Shown here: piece after piece, positions 51,655-60,125 of the stretch
Layout of the letters: every line of letters begins with the position of its first letter
Numbering within the stretch: the stretch's first letter is position 1
NCBI GenBank assembly: GCA_016789955.1
Contig: JAEUPB010000094.1
Span: 1-64,000 of the forward strand
Origin: Rubrivivax sp.
GTDB taxonomy: Bacteria > Pseudomonadota > Gammaproteobacteria > Burkholderiales > Burkholderiaceae_C
DNA length: 64,000 nt
Direction: 5' to 3'
Notes under the pieces: generated by a model
Told to the model about the DNA's origin: nothing
Database searches by the model: none
What the model saw: the letters and a program-made list of their open reading frames with translations, nothing else
Translations under genes and position numbers: made by a program

Positions 51655-52299
51655 GGACCGAGGTACGGTCTCGCAGCCGCCCCCGGCGGGTTCAGCGCGT
51701 GCGGACGCGGCACGTGACGGCGTCGACGATCACGGTGTTGCCGCTGGCATCGAGCACCTTGGCGACCACGAGCCCGCCGGTGATGAAAGTCGGCGAGATC
51801 GCCGTGGCACCAGCCGCGATGTCGGCCGGATTGCTGTCGTAGTCGGTCTCGATCTCGCCGCCGACGGCGGCCGTTGCCGGGAATGTGGCGATGTTGGAAC
51901 CGGACATCACCGACGTGCTGTAGCGGCCGGCCGCGAGGCTCTTGGCGTCGACGGAGATCTTCGCGCGCCCGGGCCGGGCTTCACACTGCACGCGGATCGT
52001 CGCCGCGGCGGCGTCCAGCGCGAGGGTGCAGCCGAGCAGGGCGGCCAGGGCGGTGAGGGTGGACAAGCTCTTCATGGGGTAGCTCCTGTGGGGTTGATGG
52101 CGGAGGGGTGCCACACCCGGAGGGTGCGGTCGTCGGACAGAGCCGATGCCGTGCGCGCAGATACCCGAGCCCGCTCCCAAGTGGCAACCGAATGCAAGCG
52201 CCCGGGGGCGCGGCCTGCCCGAGCCCGCGCCCTCTTGGCCTGCAGGCCCCTAGCGCAGCCCCGGCTGCACGGCGACCGTGCCGCCCTGGGGCCGCTGAG
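51610..52299 (+). repeat. 46-bp direct repeat (51610-51655 and 52254-52299)
   Basis: The 3' end of the secreted-protein gene (codons for RSPGCTVTVLPWGR and the stop) recurs 644 bp downstream with two T-to-C differences. In the second copy the coding context upstream is lost. The two copies bracket the leftward gene at 51692-52075 and suggest a past duplication or a rearranged gene remnant. Confidence 0.75.
51692..52075 (-). CDS. Small exported protein, function unknown
   Basis: A 127-residue protein with a signal peptide (LSTLTALAALLGCTLALDAAAA) and a mature part (ATIRVQCEARPGRAKISVDAKSLAAGRYSTSVMSGSN...DIAAGATAISPTFITGGLVVAKVLDASGNTVIVDAVTCRVRTR) with one Cys near each end, likely disulfide-bonded, and a beta-rich look. 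I cannot name a family. The start at 52075 has AGGAG-type sequence upstream. It is convergent with the secreted-protein gene. Confidence 0.7.
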   Translation of the reverse strand: MKSLSTLTALAALLGCTLALDAAAATIRVQCEARPGRAKISVDAKSLAAGRYSTSVMSGSNIATFPATAAVGGEIETDYDSNPADIAAGATAISPTFITGGLVVAKVLDASGNTVIVDAVTCRVRTR

Positions 52300-52525
52300 C
52301 CTGCGTCCACAGCAGCAGTTGCAACTCCGGCCCTGGTTGCATCTCGCGCACCAGCAGGCCGGTGCGCAATTCGTGGCTGGAGTCGAACCACGCGCAGCCC
52401 AGCGGTGGCGTGTCGTCGTCGTCGCCCGCCGGGGTGTCCCGTACCGCCGCTTCCACCCACGCGGGCGGGCGCGGACGCCGCACCGTGTGCCGCGGAGCTC
52501 CCCACGTCATGCCGAACCACCGCAT
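52250..52525 (-). CDS. Short hypothetical ORF, doubtful
   Basis: A 91-residue frame (MRWFGMTWGAPRHTVRRPRP...PPLGCAWFDSSHELRTGLLVREMQPGPELQLLLW) with weak coding character; the middle ELRTGLLVREMQPG part looks protein-like. Its last 15 codons are antisense to the 46-bp repeat copy, so at least the 3' end is probably not conserved. If it is not a gene, the 580 bp between 52076 and 52659 hold only the repeat remnant. Confidence 0.35.
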   Translation of the reverse strand: MRWFGMTWGAPRHTVRRPRPPAWVEAAVRDTPAGDDDDTPPLGCAWFDSSHELRTGLLVREMQPGPELQLLLWTQAQRPQGGTVAVQPGLR

Positions 52526-52659
52526 CTGCGCCTCCTTGGTCTTCGATGGCGTGATGCTGCGCGGCACCGCCGCGGCAGGCCATCACCCGGCGGAGGCGGT
52601 CGCGGAGGGCCCCCGTCCGGGGGGGCGTTGGGGTCGCGCGGGGGCGGCGCGCGCCGCTG

Positions 52660-53265
52660 CTACAACGGCGCGACGCCGATCAGCCGTGCGTGGCCCCAGA
52701 TCGCGAACGCCGCCGCGGCGGCGACGCCGATCACCACGGTCAGCACGGTGGGCACCACCTCGCCGGGCGGGTAGGTGATGCCGGCGGCGCGGTCGCGCCC
52801 GCGCGCGGCGCGGAAGCACAGCACCGCCCACGCGAGGAAGCCGCCGAACAGCAGCAGGTCGGCCAGCGTGTGGTTGGAGAGCAGGTGCGCGAAGGCCCAC
52901 ACCTTCACGCCCAGCAGCATCGGGTGCTTCAGCGCCGCCTTGACGTGGTTGCGCGGCACGTAGGCGGCCGTGAGCATGACGAAGGCGATCAGGTTCAGCA
53001 GCGCGGCCGGGTGGCGCATCCACACCAGCGGCGTCCACAACGGCACAGGCTCGCGGCGCGCCCAGCCGTAGCCGACCACGATGGCCGCCAGCCCGGCCAG
53101 CGACAGCAGCGTGTACAGGCCCTTCCACGCGCCTTCGCCGAGGCGTGCGCGGGTGCGGTTGCGCCAGTCCTCGGCGACGATGCGCACCGAGTGGACGCCG
53201 AGGAAGAGCACGAGGCCGACGACGAGCAGCAGCATGGCGGGGTGGGTGGCGTGAGGGTGGCGCAT
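52660..53265 (-). CDS. NnrU-family membrane protein
   Basis: A 201-residue integral membrane protein with five to six helices and the NnrU hallmark: LVVGLVLFLGVHSVRIVAEDWR near the N-terminus, then LVWMRHPAALLNLIAFVMLTAAYVPRNHVKAALKHPMLLGVKVWAFAHLLSNHTLADLLLFGGFLAWAV. The His/Asn pattern RNHVKAALKHPM...HLLSNH is shared with NnrU and NEMP/isoprenylcysteine methyltransferase-like proteins. NnrU is linked to nitric-oxide metabolism in rhizobia; its biochemical role is unknown. No denitrification gene is nearby. Confidence 0.8.
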   Translation of the reverse strand: MRHPHATHPAMLLLVVGLVLFLGVHSVRIVAEDWRNRTRARLGEGAWKGLYTLLSLAGLAAIVVGYGWARREPVPLWTPLVWMRHPAALLNLIAFVMLTAAYVPRNHVKAALKHPMLLGVKVWAFAHLLSNHTLADLLLFGGFLAWAVLCFRAARGRDRAAGITYPPGEVVPTVLTVVIGVAAAAAFAIWGHARLIGVAPL

Positions 53266-53337
53266 TGTCGTTGCCCCGCGGGGCCGGCCCCGGCCGCGCG
53301 TCGCCGGACCGTTGCGGCCGCTGCGTACACTGGCGCG

Positions 53338-53805
53338 ATGCTGCGACTGCTCTCGGCCCTCGTCCTGCTCGTGCTGCTGGTGCTGCTGTACTTCTGGGGC
53401 GCGCTGCAGTGGAGCTACTCCACCGGCGAGCGTGCCGGCTGGGTGCAGAAGCTCTCGCGCAAGGGCTGGGTGTGCAAGACCTGGGAGGGCGAGCTGGCGC
53501 TGGTGTCGCTGCCCGGCGCCGCGCCCGAGAAGTTCCTCTTCACGATCCGCGACGACGACGTGGCCGAGCGCGTGACGCGCGCGATGGGCAAGCGCGTGGC
53601 GCTGCACTACGAAGAGAAGGTCGGCCTGCCGACCACCTGCTTCGGCGAGACGCGCCACTACGTGACCGGTGTCGCCGTGGCCGAGGAGATCCCGCTCGCG
53701 CCGGGCGTGATGGTGCCGACGCCGTCGCCCTCGGCGTCGTCGGCTCCGTCGGCCCCGCCAGCCCCACTGCCGCCGGCGCGGCCGCCGTCAGTCGCGCAGC
53801 CGTAG
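53338..53805 (+). CDS. Membrane-anchored small protein, function unknown
   Basis: A 155-residue protein with one N-terminal helix (LLSALVLLVLLVLLYFWGAL), a soluble domain of about 85 residues (GERAGWVQKLSRKGWVCKTWEGELALVSLPGAAPEKFLFTIRDDDVAERVTRAMGKRVALHYEEKVGLPTTCFGETRHYVTGVAVAEE) with two cysteines, and a Pro/Ser/Ala tail. Similar proteins occur in Burkholderiales, sometimes annotated as 6-phosphogluconate dehydrogenase without reason. The function is not known. It overlaps the convergent MFS gene by 18 bp. Confidence 0.75.
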   Translation: MLRLLSALVLLVLLVLLYFWGALQWSYSTGERAGWVQKLSRKGWVCKTWEGELALVSLPGAAPEKFLFTIRDDDVAERVTRAMGKRVALHYEEKVGLPTTCFGETRHYVTGVAVAEEIPLAPGVMVPTPSPSASSAPSAPPAPLPPARPPSVAQP

Positions 53806-54999
53806 CGCTGCCAGCAGCGCGGCCGCCGCGAGCACCGCGGCGGCGATCGCGAGCGCCGTGCGTGCGCCGGTGGCGGTGGCCAGTGCACCGCCTCCGATCG
53901 CGCCGGCCAGCGTGGCCAGCTGCCCGCTGAAGCGGATGCCGGCGTCCACCCGAGCGAGCACCTGAGGCTCGGCCAGCGTCTGCCGCAGCGTGCGGTGGTG
54001 CACCTCGTGCAGCGTGTGGCCGCCGTCGCCGACGATCTGCTGCGCCACGAGCAGCGCCACGCCCAGCGCGCCGGCCGCCGGCACCAGCGGCACCAGCGCC
54101 GCGCCAGCGGCACTGGCGGCGAGCCCGATCACGAGGGCCCGGGCGGGCCCGAGCTGCTCACCCAGGCGCGGCGCCGCGCCTGCACCGATCAGCGCGCCCA
54201 GCCCGCCGGCGGCGAACACCACGCCCAGCAATCCGGGCTCGAAGCCGATGTCGCGCGCCACGAAGATCATGTAGCTGGTGCCGGCCAGGCTCGTCGCCAG
54301 GGCGGTGCAGGCCTCGATCGCCGCCAGCGTGCGCAGCGCAGGGCGGGACAGCAGGGCGCGCAGGCCGTCGCGCGACTCCTGCCACCAGGCGCGCAGGGCG
54401 CCGCTGTCGGCGTGCGGGGAGGGAGGCGCCGGTGGCGACTCCTGCACGCGGCGCAGGCACAGCGCCGAGGCGACGTAGCTCGCCGCGTCGATGGCCAGCG
54501 CCGCCACCGCGCCGGCGGCCTGGAACAGCCAGCCGCCGAGCGCGAATGCGGCCGTCTCCGAGAGACTCGTGGCCGCGGCCAGCGCGGCATTGGCGCGCGA
54601 CAGGTCTTCCGCGGGCAGACGCTGCGCCATCCACGCCGAGCGCGCCAGTTCGAAGGCCATCGACAGCACCGCCGACGCCGCGGTGGCCACCATCAGCAGC
54701 GCCAGCGTCAGCGACTGCATCAGCGCGGCGGCCGCCAGCCCGGCCAGCACGAGCGCACGCAGGCCGTCGCACGCCAGCATCACCGCGCGCTTGCCGCGGC
54801 GATCCACCGCCGGCCCGAGCAGCAGCGCCGCCAGCGCGCCCGCGGCCACGTCGGCCACCAGCAGCAGCCCCATCTGCCACGGCGTCGCGTCCAGCGACAG
54901 CGTGGCCAGCAACGGGATCGCCAGCCGCGTGAGCATCGAGCCGAAGTTCGAGGCGGCTTCGGCAGCGACGACCGGCGCGTAGGGTGTGCGGAGCATCAC
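53788..54999 (-). CDS. MFS-type transporter
   Basis: A 403-residue polytopic protein with about 12 membrane helices and an MFS motif-A-like loop (AVDRRGKRAVMLACDG) between helices 2 and 3. The cytoplasmic centre loop (RRVQESPPAPPSPHADSGALRAWWQESRDGLRAL) and AIEACTALATSLAGTSYMIFVARDIGFEPGLLG match the MFS_3-like exporter group (EntS-type). Substrate cannot be inferred. The gene stands alone on this strand. Confidence 0.85.
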   Translation of the reverse strand: MMLRTPYAPVVAAEAASNFGSMLTRLAIPLLATLSLDATPWQMGLLLVADVAAGALAALLLGPAVDRRGKRAVMLACDGLRALVLAGLAAAALMQSLTLALLMVATAASAVLSMAFELARSAWMAQRLPAEDLSRANAALAAATSLSETAAFALGGWLFQAAGAVAALAIDAASYVASALCLRRVQESPPAPPSPHADSGALRAWWQESRDGLRALLSRPALRTLAAIEACTALATSLAGTSYMIFVARDIGFEPGLLGVVFAAGGLGALIGAGAAPRLGEQLGPARALVIGLAASAAGAALVPLVPAAGALGVALLVAQQIVGDGGHTLHEVHHRTLRQTLAEPQVLARVDAGIRFSGQLATLAGAIGGGALATATGARTALAIAAAVLAAAALLAALRLRD

Positions 55000-55129
55000 G
55001 GAGAGGTGGATGAGGCCGGGTGGGTGCCGAACAAATGAAACGGCCGCCGCGGGCCGCGGAAGCGGGCCTGAAACGGCCGCGCTGCACGATGCGAATCCTC
55101 GATCTCAACCACAGGGTAACGGAGTCCAC

Positions 55130-55741
55130 ATGACCGACGTGATCGCCTCCAAGGCGCTGGGCCTGGCCGACAAGCTGAAGGACCGCAACGAACCCGCCGT
55201 CGCGGAGATGACCCGCAGGCTGCGCAAGTACGCCGAGGCCGAGAGGGGTCTGGCCGGCGCCGTGCACACGATGGGCCACAAGGCCTCGGGCCTCGTGGTC
55301 TTCGGCCTGACGCTGGCCGACTGGGCGAAGAAGAACAAGGGCCCCGAGGCCGACACCTTCAAGAAGCGCGAGAAGGACTTCGACAAGGCGATCGCCGGGC
55401 TCGAGTCGCTGGGCGACGCCGTCGACGCGCTGCTCGAGGGGGGCACGCCGGCGAAGGTCAAGCTGCCCGGCAATGCGCTGCAGAAGGTGCTGGACGACAT
55501 GGAGTTCAAGGACAAGGTGAAGATCGCCACCGTGCGCACCGCTGCGCGCGAGTACTACCCCGCCGAGAGCGCCGGCCAGAAGAAGCTGCAGGAATGGGCC
55601 GTGCAGCTGAACCACCTGTGCGCGGGCCTGAACGACGGCCTGTCGCAGCTCGACGCCACCGACCTGCAGGCCTTTGGCCGCAAGGAGGTGCTCGAGCGCG
55701 CGCAGCAGCTGAAGAAGAGCATCGACACGATGGGTGTCTGA
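55130..55741 (+). CDS. Conserved-looking cytoplasmic helical protein, function unknown
   Basis: A 203-residue protein without signal peptide or membrane segment, rich in Lys, Ala and Leu, mostly helical (KALGLADKLKDRNEPAVAEMTRRLRKYAEAERGLAGAVHTMGHKASGLVVFGLTLADWAKK...FDKAIAGLESLGDAVDALLEGG). One Cys. Codon use is like its neighbours, and the ATG is preceded by GGAG, so it is a real gene. I do not recognise a family. Confidence 0.75.
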   Translation: MTDVIASKALGLADKLKDRNEPAVAEMTRRLRKYAEAERGLAGAVHTMGHKASGLVVFGLTLADWAKKNKGPEADTFKKREKDFDKAIAGLESLGDAVDALLEGGTPAKVKLPGNALQKVLDDMEFKDKVKIATVRTAAREYYPAESAGQKKLQEWAVQLNHLCAGLNDGLSQLDATDLQAFGRKEVLERAQQLKKSIDTMGV

Positions 55742-55862
55742 GCCGGCTGCGCGCAGGCGCCGCGGGCCGTGGTGAATTGCTGCGCTCCGGCGCCGCGATT
55801 CCGGCGCCACGGCCGCGGCAGGCTGTGGCCTACTTCGCAGCCACGCCCGCCCTGCGTCTCCG

Positions 55863-56393
55863 ATGCGCCGTTCCAGCCCGACTTCTGCCTTCGCCAGCCC
55901 CGCCGCGCTGGGCCTGGCGGCCGTGGCGGCGGCGCTGGCGACCGCTTCGGCAGCGGCCTCTTGTCCGGCTGACCGCGAGGTGATGCTGGAGAAGCTCAAC
56001 CGCGTGCGGGCCGCAGGAGCGCTGTGCGGCGCGCGCGGCAGCTTCCCGCCCGCGCAGGCGCTGCAGTGGAACGAACGGCTCGCCGGCATGGCGTTCGCGC
56101 AGGCGCAATGGCTGGTGTCGGTCGACGAGCTGCTGCACGTCGGCCCGCGCGGCGAGACGATCGGCGAACGGGCGCATCAGGCGGGCTACCGCTATGCCCG
56201 CGTCGGGGAGAACCTCGCGCAAGGCCAACCGACGCTGGACGCCGCGCTGCGCGCCTGGCAGGTCAGCGAGGCGCACTGCGCGACGCTGTTCGCCGCGCCC
56301 TACACCGAGGCGGCGATCGCCTGCCTGCCGGCACGCGACGGCCGCCCGCTGTGGGTCATGGCGCTGGGCTTGCCGAAGCGGCCGGCGCCCTGA
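55863..56393 (+). CDS. Exported CAP-domain protein
   Basis: A 176-residue protein with a signal peptide ([20 protein letters not shown]) and a CAP/SCP-like domain: [16 protein letters not shown]...[89 protein letters not shown]. The His and Glu residues of the CAP cavity ([18 protein letters not shown]) are present. Bacterial CAP proteins are secreted and of mostly unknown activity. The last 38 bp overlap the convergent mnmA gene. Confidence 0.87.
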   Translation: MRRSSPTSAFASPAALGLAAVAAALATASAAASCPADREVMLEKLNRVRAAGALCGARGSFPPAQALQWNERLAGMAFAQAQWLVSVDELLHVGPRGETIGERAHQAGYRYARVGENLAQGQPTLDAALRAWQVSEAHCATLFAAPYTEAAIACLPARDGRPLWVMALGLPKRPAP

Positions 56394-57501
56394 CCGCCTC
56401 GCGCGGCACCGGCTCGGCGGCGTCGATCACCGCGCCGCCCAGACAGCGCTCTCCGTCGTAGACCACCGCCGACTGCCCGGGCGTCACCGCCCATTGCGGC
56501 TCGTCGAAGCGCAACCGCAGCCTTCCTTCCGTGTCGACTTCCAGCGTGCAAGCCGCGTCAGCCTGTCGGTAGCGGGTCTTGGCGGCATAGCGACCCGGCC
56601 GCGACGGCGCGCCGGCCACCCACGCGGCGTCGCTCGCCACCAGCGCCTGCGACAGCAGCCACGGGTGGTCGTGCCCCTGCACCACGCGCAGCACGTTGCG
56701 CTCGATCTCCTTGCGCGCCACGTACCAGGGCTCGTGCTCGCCACCGCCTTGCTTGACGCCGCCGATGCCCAGGCCCTGCCGCTGGCCCAGCGTGTAGAAG
56801 CTCAGGCCCAGGTGGCGGCCCACCGTGCGGCCGCGTTCGTCGAGCATCGGGCCGGGCGCCTGCGCGAGGTAGCGGTTCAGGAACTCGCGGAACGGCCGCT
56901 CGCCGATGAAGCAGATGCCGGTCGAGTCCTTCTTCCTCGCATTGGGCAGCCCGACCTCGGCCGCGATCCGCCGCACTTCGGTCTTCCTCAGCTCGCCCAC
57001 AGGGAACAGCGTGCGCGCCAGCTGCGCCTGCGTCAGCCGGTGCAGGAAGTAGCTCTGGTCCTTGGCCGGGTCCAGGCCCTTTAGCAGGTCCACGCCTGCA
57101 GCCGTTTCGCGCACGCGGGCGTAGTGGCCGGTGGCGATCTTCTCGGCGCCCAGCCGCATGGCGTGGTCGAGGAAGGCCTTGAACTTGATCTCGGCGTTGC
57201 ACAGCACGTCGGGGTTGGGCGTGCGGCCGGCGCCGTACTCGCGCAGGAACTCGGCGAAGACGCGATCCTTGTACTCGGCGGCGAAGTTGACGTGCTCGAT
57301 CTCGATGCCGATCACGTCGGCCACCGCGGCGGCGTCGACGAAGTCGATGTTGCTGGAGCAGTACGCCGAATCGTCGTCGTCTTCCCAGTTCTTCATGAAG
57401 ATGCCGACCACCTCGTGGCCGGCCTGCTTGAGCAGCCAGGCGCTGACCGCGGAGTCCACCCCGCCCGACAGCCCCACCACGATCCGCGACCTGCGTCCCA
57501 T
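56356..57501 (-). CDS. mnmA: tRNA-specific 2-thiouridylase MnmA
   Basis: The 381-residue enzyme puts sulfur on U34 of tRNA(Lys/Glu/Gln). The PP-loop [19 protein letters not shown], the first catalytic Cys in [12 protein letters not shown], and the second in [17 protein letters not shown] are intact, as is [20 protein letters not shown]. The start [14 protein letters not shown] at 57501 agrees with the family; the upstream extension is non-homologous. The C-terminal tail is Ala/Pro-rich. It is divergent from the DUF4337 gene with an 80-bp gap. Confidence 0.97.
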   Translation of the reverse strand: MGRRSRIVVGLSGGVDSAVSAWLLKQAGHEVVGIFMKNWEDDDDSAYCSSNIDFVDAAAVADVIGIEIEHVNFAAEYKDRVFAEFLREYGAGRTPNPDVLCNAEIKFKAFLDHAMRLGAEKIATGHYARVRETAAGVDLLKGLDPAKDQSYFLHRLTQAQLARTLFPVGELRKTEVRRIAAEVGLPNARKKDSTGICFIGERPFREFLNRYLAQAPGPMLDERGRTVGRHLGLSFYTLGQRQGLGIGGVKQGGGEHEPWYVARKEIERNVLRVVQGHDHPWLLSQALVASDAAWVAGAPSRPGRYAAKTRYRQADAACTLEVDTEGRLRLRFDEPQWAVTPGQSAVVYDGERCLGGAVIDAAEPVPREAVRAPAASASPAP

Positions 57502-57581
57502 GGCGGAATTATCCCGGGGCGCTGCCTGGCGTCGGCCCCGCGCACAATCGCGCCCACCCGTCACTCATCACATCTCGAACC

Positions 57582-58160
57582 ATGTCCGGAGCTGGCTTCC
57601 ACGTGCACGGTCCGCACGACCACGAACTCGAACACGCCGCGCATCACGGCGAGAAGGACAGCTTCAGCGGCATGGTCGCAGTGGCCACCGCGATCATCGC
57701 GACGATCGGCGCGCTGTTCGCCTACATGGGCGGCCTCACGCAGGCCAACGCCACGCTCTACAAGAACAACGCCGCGATCAAGAAGACCGAGGCGTCGAAC
57801 CAGTGGAACTACTACCAGGCCAAGAGCAGCAAGCAGAACCTGTCCGAGCTCGCCATCGTGCTGGCGCCGGAAGACAAGCGCCAGGCCTTCAAGGACGAGG
57901 TCGAGCGCTACAAGAAGGAGAAGGCCGAGATCAAGGCCGACGCCGAGAAGCTCGAAGCGCAGGCCAAGGACTGGGACCGGCAGAGCGACAACCAGATGCA
58001 CGAGCACCACCGCTGGGCGCAGGCGACCACGGCGTTGCAGGTGTCGATCGCGCTGGCCGCCATCGCGCTGCTGACGCGCCGCAAGTGGCTCGAATGGGGC
58101 CTGTACGGCGTGGCCGCCATCGGCGTGGCTCTGGGCGGCCTGGCGATGGCGCACGTCTAG
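57582..58160 (+). CDS. DUF4337 membrane protein
   Basis: A 192-residue protein with a His-rich N-terminus (FHVHGPHDHELEHAAHHGE), a first membrane helix (MVAVATAIIATIGALFAYMGG), the signature LTQANATLYKNNAAIKKTEASNQWNYYQAKSSKQNL, a Lys/Glu coiled coil (about 100-140), and two C-terminal helices (TTALQVSIALAAIALLTRR; WGLYGVAAIGVALGGLAMA). This is the DUF4337 layout. Its role is unknown; the His-rich head might bind metal. Confidence 0.85.
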   Translation: MSGAGFHVHGPHDHELEHAAHHGEKDSFSGMVAVATAIIATIGALFAYMGGLTQANATLYKNNAAIKKTEASNQWNYYQAKSSKQNLSELAIVLAPEDKRQAFKDEVERYKKEKAEIKADAEKLEAQAKDWDRQSDNQMHEHHRWAQATTALQVSIALAAIALLTRRKWLEWGLYGVAAIGVALGGLAMAHV

Positions 58161-58189
58161 GCGCACCGCGCGCTGAGGGCGCCGCGAGG

Positions 58190-59437
58190 TCAGCCCAGCG
58201 CGTCGTCGAGCAGTTCGATCCAGTGCCGCACCGGCAGCTCGGTGCCGGCCTGCAGGTGCTGGATGCAGCCGACGTTTGCCGACACGATGGTCTGCCCCGG
58301 CTCGGCGGCCAGCGCCTGCAGCTTGCGGTCGCGCAGCTGTTCGGAGAGCTCGGGCTGCAGCACCGAGTAGGTGCCCGCCGAGCCGCAACAGAGGTGGCTG
58401 TCACTGCCGGCCAGGCGGATCGCGAAGCCCAGCCCGGCCAGGTGCCGCTCGACCCCGCCGCGCAGCTGCTGCCCGTGCTGCAGCGAGCACGGCGGGTGGA
58501 ACACCAGCGAGGCCAGCACGCCGCGGCCCGACAGGCGCGGCTTCAGCGCCTCGGTGATGTCGGGCAGCAGCTCTGAGAGGTCGCGCGTCAGCGCGGCGAT
58601 GCGGCGCGCCTTCTCCGCATACGCCGGATCGTGCGCCAGCGCCTCGCCGTACTCCTTCACCGTGACGCCGCAGCCGCTGGCGTTCATCACGATCGCCTCC
58701 ACCTGGCCCTGCGACGTGAGGCCTTCCACCAGCGGCCACCAGGCATCGATGTTGCGGCGCATGTCGGCCAGGCCGCCGTCGCGGTCGGCCAGGTGCGTGC
58801 GCAGCGCGCCGCAGCAGCCGGCGTCGTCGGCCACCAGCGTCTGGATGCCGGCGGCGTCGAGCACGCGGGCCGTGGCGCTGTTGATGTTGGGCATCATCGC
58901 CGGCTGCACGCAGCCCAGCAGCATCAGCACCTTGCGCGGATGCTCGCGGCGCGGCCAGCGGTGCGCGTTCGGCGGGTTCTTCGCCGGCACCTTGTGCTTG
59001 AGCACCGCGGGCAGCAGCGGGCGCACCGCGCGCCCCAGTGCCATCGCCGGGCCGAACAGCGGCGACGTGAGCCCGCCGCGCAGCGCGCCGCGCACCAGGC
59101 GTTCCTTCAGCGGACGCTCGACGCGCTCCTCGACGATCGCGCGGCCGATGTCGACCAGGTGGCCGTAGCGGACTCCGCTCGGGCAGGTGCTCTCGCAGTT
59201 GCGGCAGGTCAGGCAGCGGTCCAGGTGCTGCTGCGTGCTGCGCGTGACCTCCGCGCCTTCGAGCACCTGCTTGATCAGGTAGATGCGGCCGCGCGGCCCG
59301 TCGAGCTCGTCGCCGAGCAGCTGGTAGGTGGGGCAGGTGGCGGTGCAGAACCCGCAGTGCACGCACTTGCGCAGGATCTCCTCGGCCTCCCGGCCGTCGG
59401 TCGTGCCCTGGAACTCGGGGGCGAGGTGGGTCTGCAT
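58190..59437 (-). CDS. glcF: Glycolate oxidase iron-sulfur subunit GlcF
   Basis: The 415-residue subunit has two [4Fe-4S] motifs (CVHCGFCTATCPTY; CLTCRNCESTCPSG) and the two CCG domains of the LutA/GlpC/GlcF family (LLGCVQPAMMPNINSATARVLDAAGI...DDAGCCGALRTHL; HPPCSLQHGQ...DSHLCCGSAGTYSVLQPEL). With GlcD and GlcE it oxidises glycolate to glyoxylate and passes electrons to quinone. It is the last gene of the glc unit, separated from glcE by a methyltransferase gene. Confidence 0.95.
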   Translation of the reverse strand: MQTHLAPEFQGTTDGREAEEILRKCVHCGFCTATCPTYQLLGDELDGPRGRIYLIKQVLEGAEVTRSTQQHLDRCLTCRNCESTCPSGVRYGHLVDIGRAIVEERVERPLKERLVRGALRGGLTSPLFGPAMALGRAVRPLLPAVLKHKVPAKNPPNAHRWPRREHPRKVLMLLGCVQPAMMPNINSATARVLDAAGIQTLVADDAGCCGALRTHLADRDGGLADMRRNIDAWWPLVEGLTSQGQVEAIVMNASGCGVTVKEYGEALAHDPAYAEKARRIAALTRDLSELLPDITEALKPRLSGRGVLASLVFHPPCSLQHGQQLRGGVERHLAGLGFAIRLAGSDSHLCCGSAGTYSVLQPELSEQLRDRKLQALAAEPGQTIVSANVGCIQHLQAGTELPVRHWIELLDDALG

Positions 59438-59462
59438 CCGATGTGGCGGCGTGCGGCCGGGG

Positions 59463-60125
59463 TCAGGCCAGCCGGTACTGGAGGATCCAGTAGTGCTCGT
59501 GGGCGATCCAGCGCGGCTCGCGGGCGCGCGGGCCGAGCATCGCGCAGGCCTCGTCGGGCGTCGGGAAGTTCTTCAGCACCTCGTGCACGCTGCCGTCGTC
59601 GAGCGTGCGGTCCTGGTAGGTGTTGCCCTCGGCGTCGCGGCGGCTGATCGGCGTGCTGCTGGTCTGCACGTAGCTGTTGTCGAGCATCACCACCACGGCG
59701 CCGGGCTCCAGGCGCGCGTGCAGCAGATCGAGCCAGCCGGGCAGCCGCGCCAGCGGCACGTGGCTCCACCAGCAGCCGGTGAAGGCGGCGTCGAAGGTGA
59801 GTGTGCCGAGCTCGGCCATCGTGTAGGCGTCCACTGCCTCGAAACTCACGCAGGCCGGCAGCGGCTTGCGCTGCGCGACGGCCATCGTCTCGGGGTTGAG
59901 GTCGGTGGCCAGCCAGCTCGCGGCGCGCGCGGCGCCGTGCGGCGTCCACCAGCCGGTGCCGCAGGCGATCTCCAGCACGCGGCGGCCCTCGAAGACGTCG
60001 GGCAGCCAGGCTTCCATCGCGCGCAGGTCGGTCTGCCGCTCGGGCTTGTGATACACACGCTCGTAGTAGGCGGCGCGCTGCACGTAGTAGTCGGCCATCG
60101 CGGCCACGACGTCGGCTCGGCTCAT
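59463..60125 (-). CDS. Class I SAM-dependent methyltransferase
   Basis: A 220-residue protein with the SAM-binding motif VLEIACGTGWWTPHGA, post-motif Asp in WLATDLNPETMAVAQ, and TFDAAFTGCWWSHVPLARLPGWLDLLHARLEPGAVVVMLDNSYV. The substrate is unknown. It lies between glcE and glcF on the same strand, and its ATG shares one base with the glcE stop, so it is translated as part of the glc operon. Confidence 0.87.
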   Translation of the reverse strand: MSRADVVAAMADYYVQRAAYYERVYHKPERQTDLRAMEAWLPDVFEGRRVLEIACGTGWWTPHGAARAASWLATDLNPETMAVAQRKPLPACVSFEAVDAYTMAELGTLTFDAAFTGCWWSHVPLARLPGWLDLLHARLEPGAVVVMLDNSYVQTSSTPISRRDAEGNTYQDRTLDDGSVHEVLKNFPTPDEACAMLGPRAREPRWIAHEHYWILQYRLA

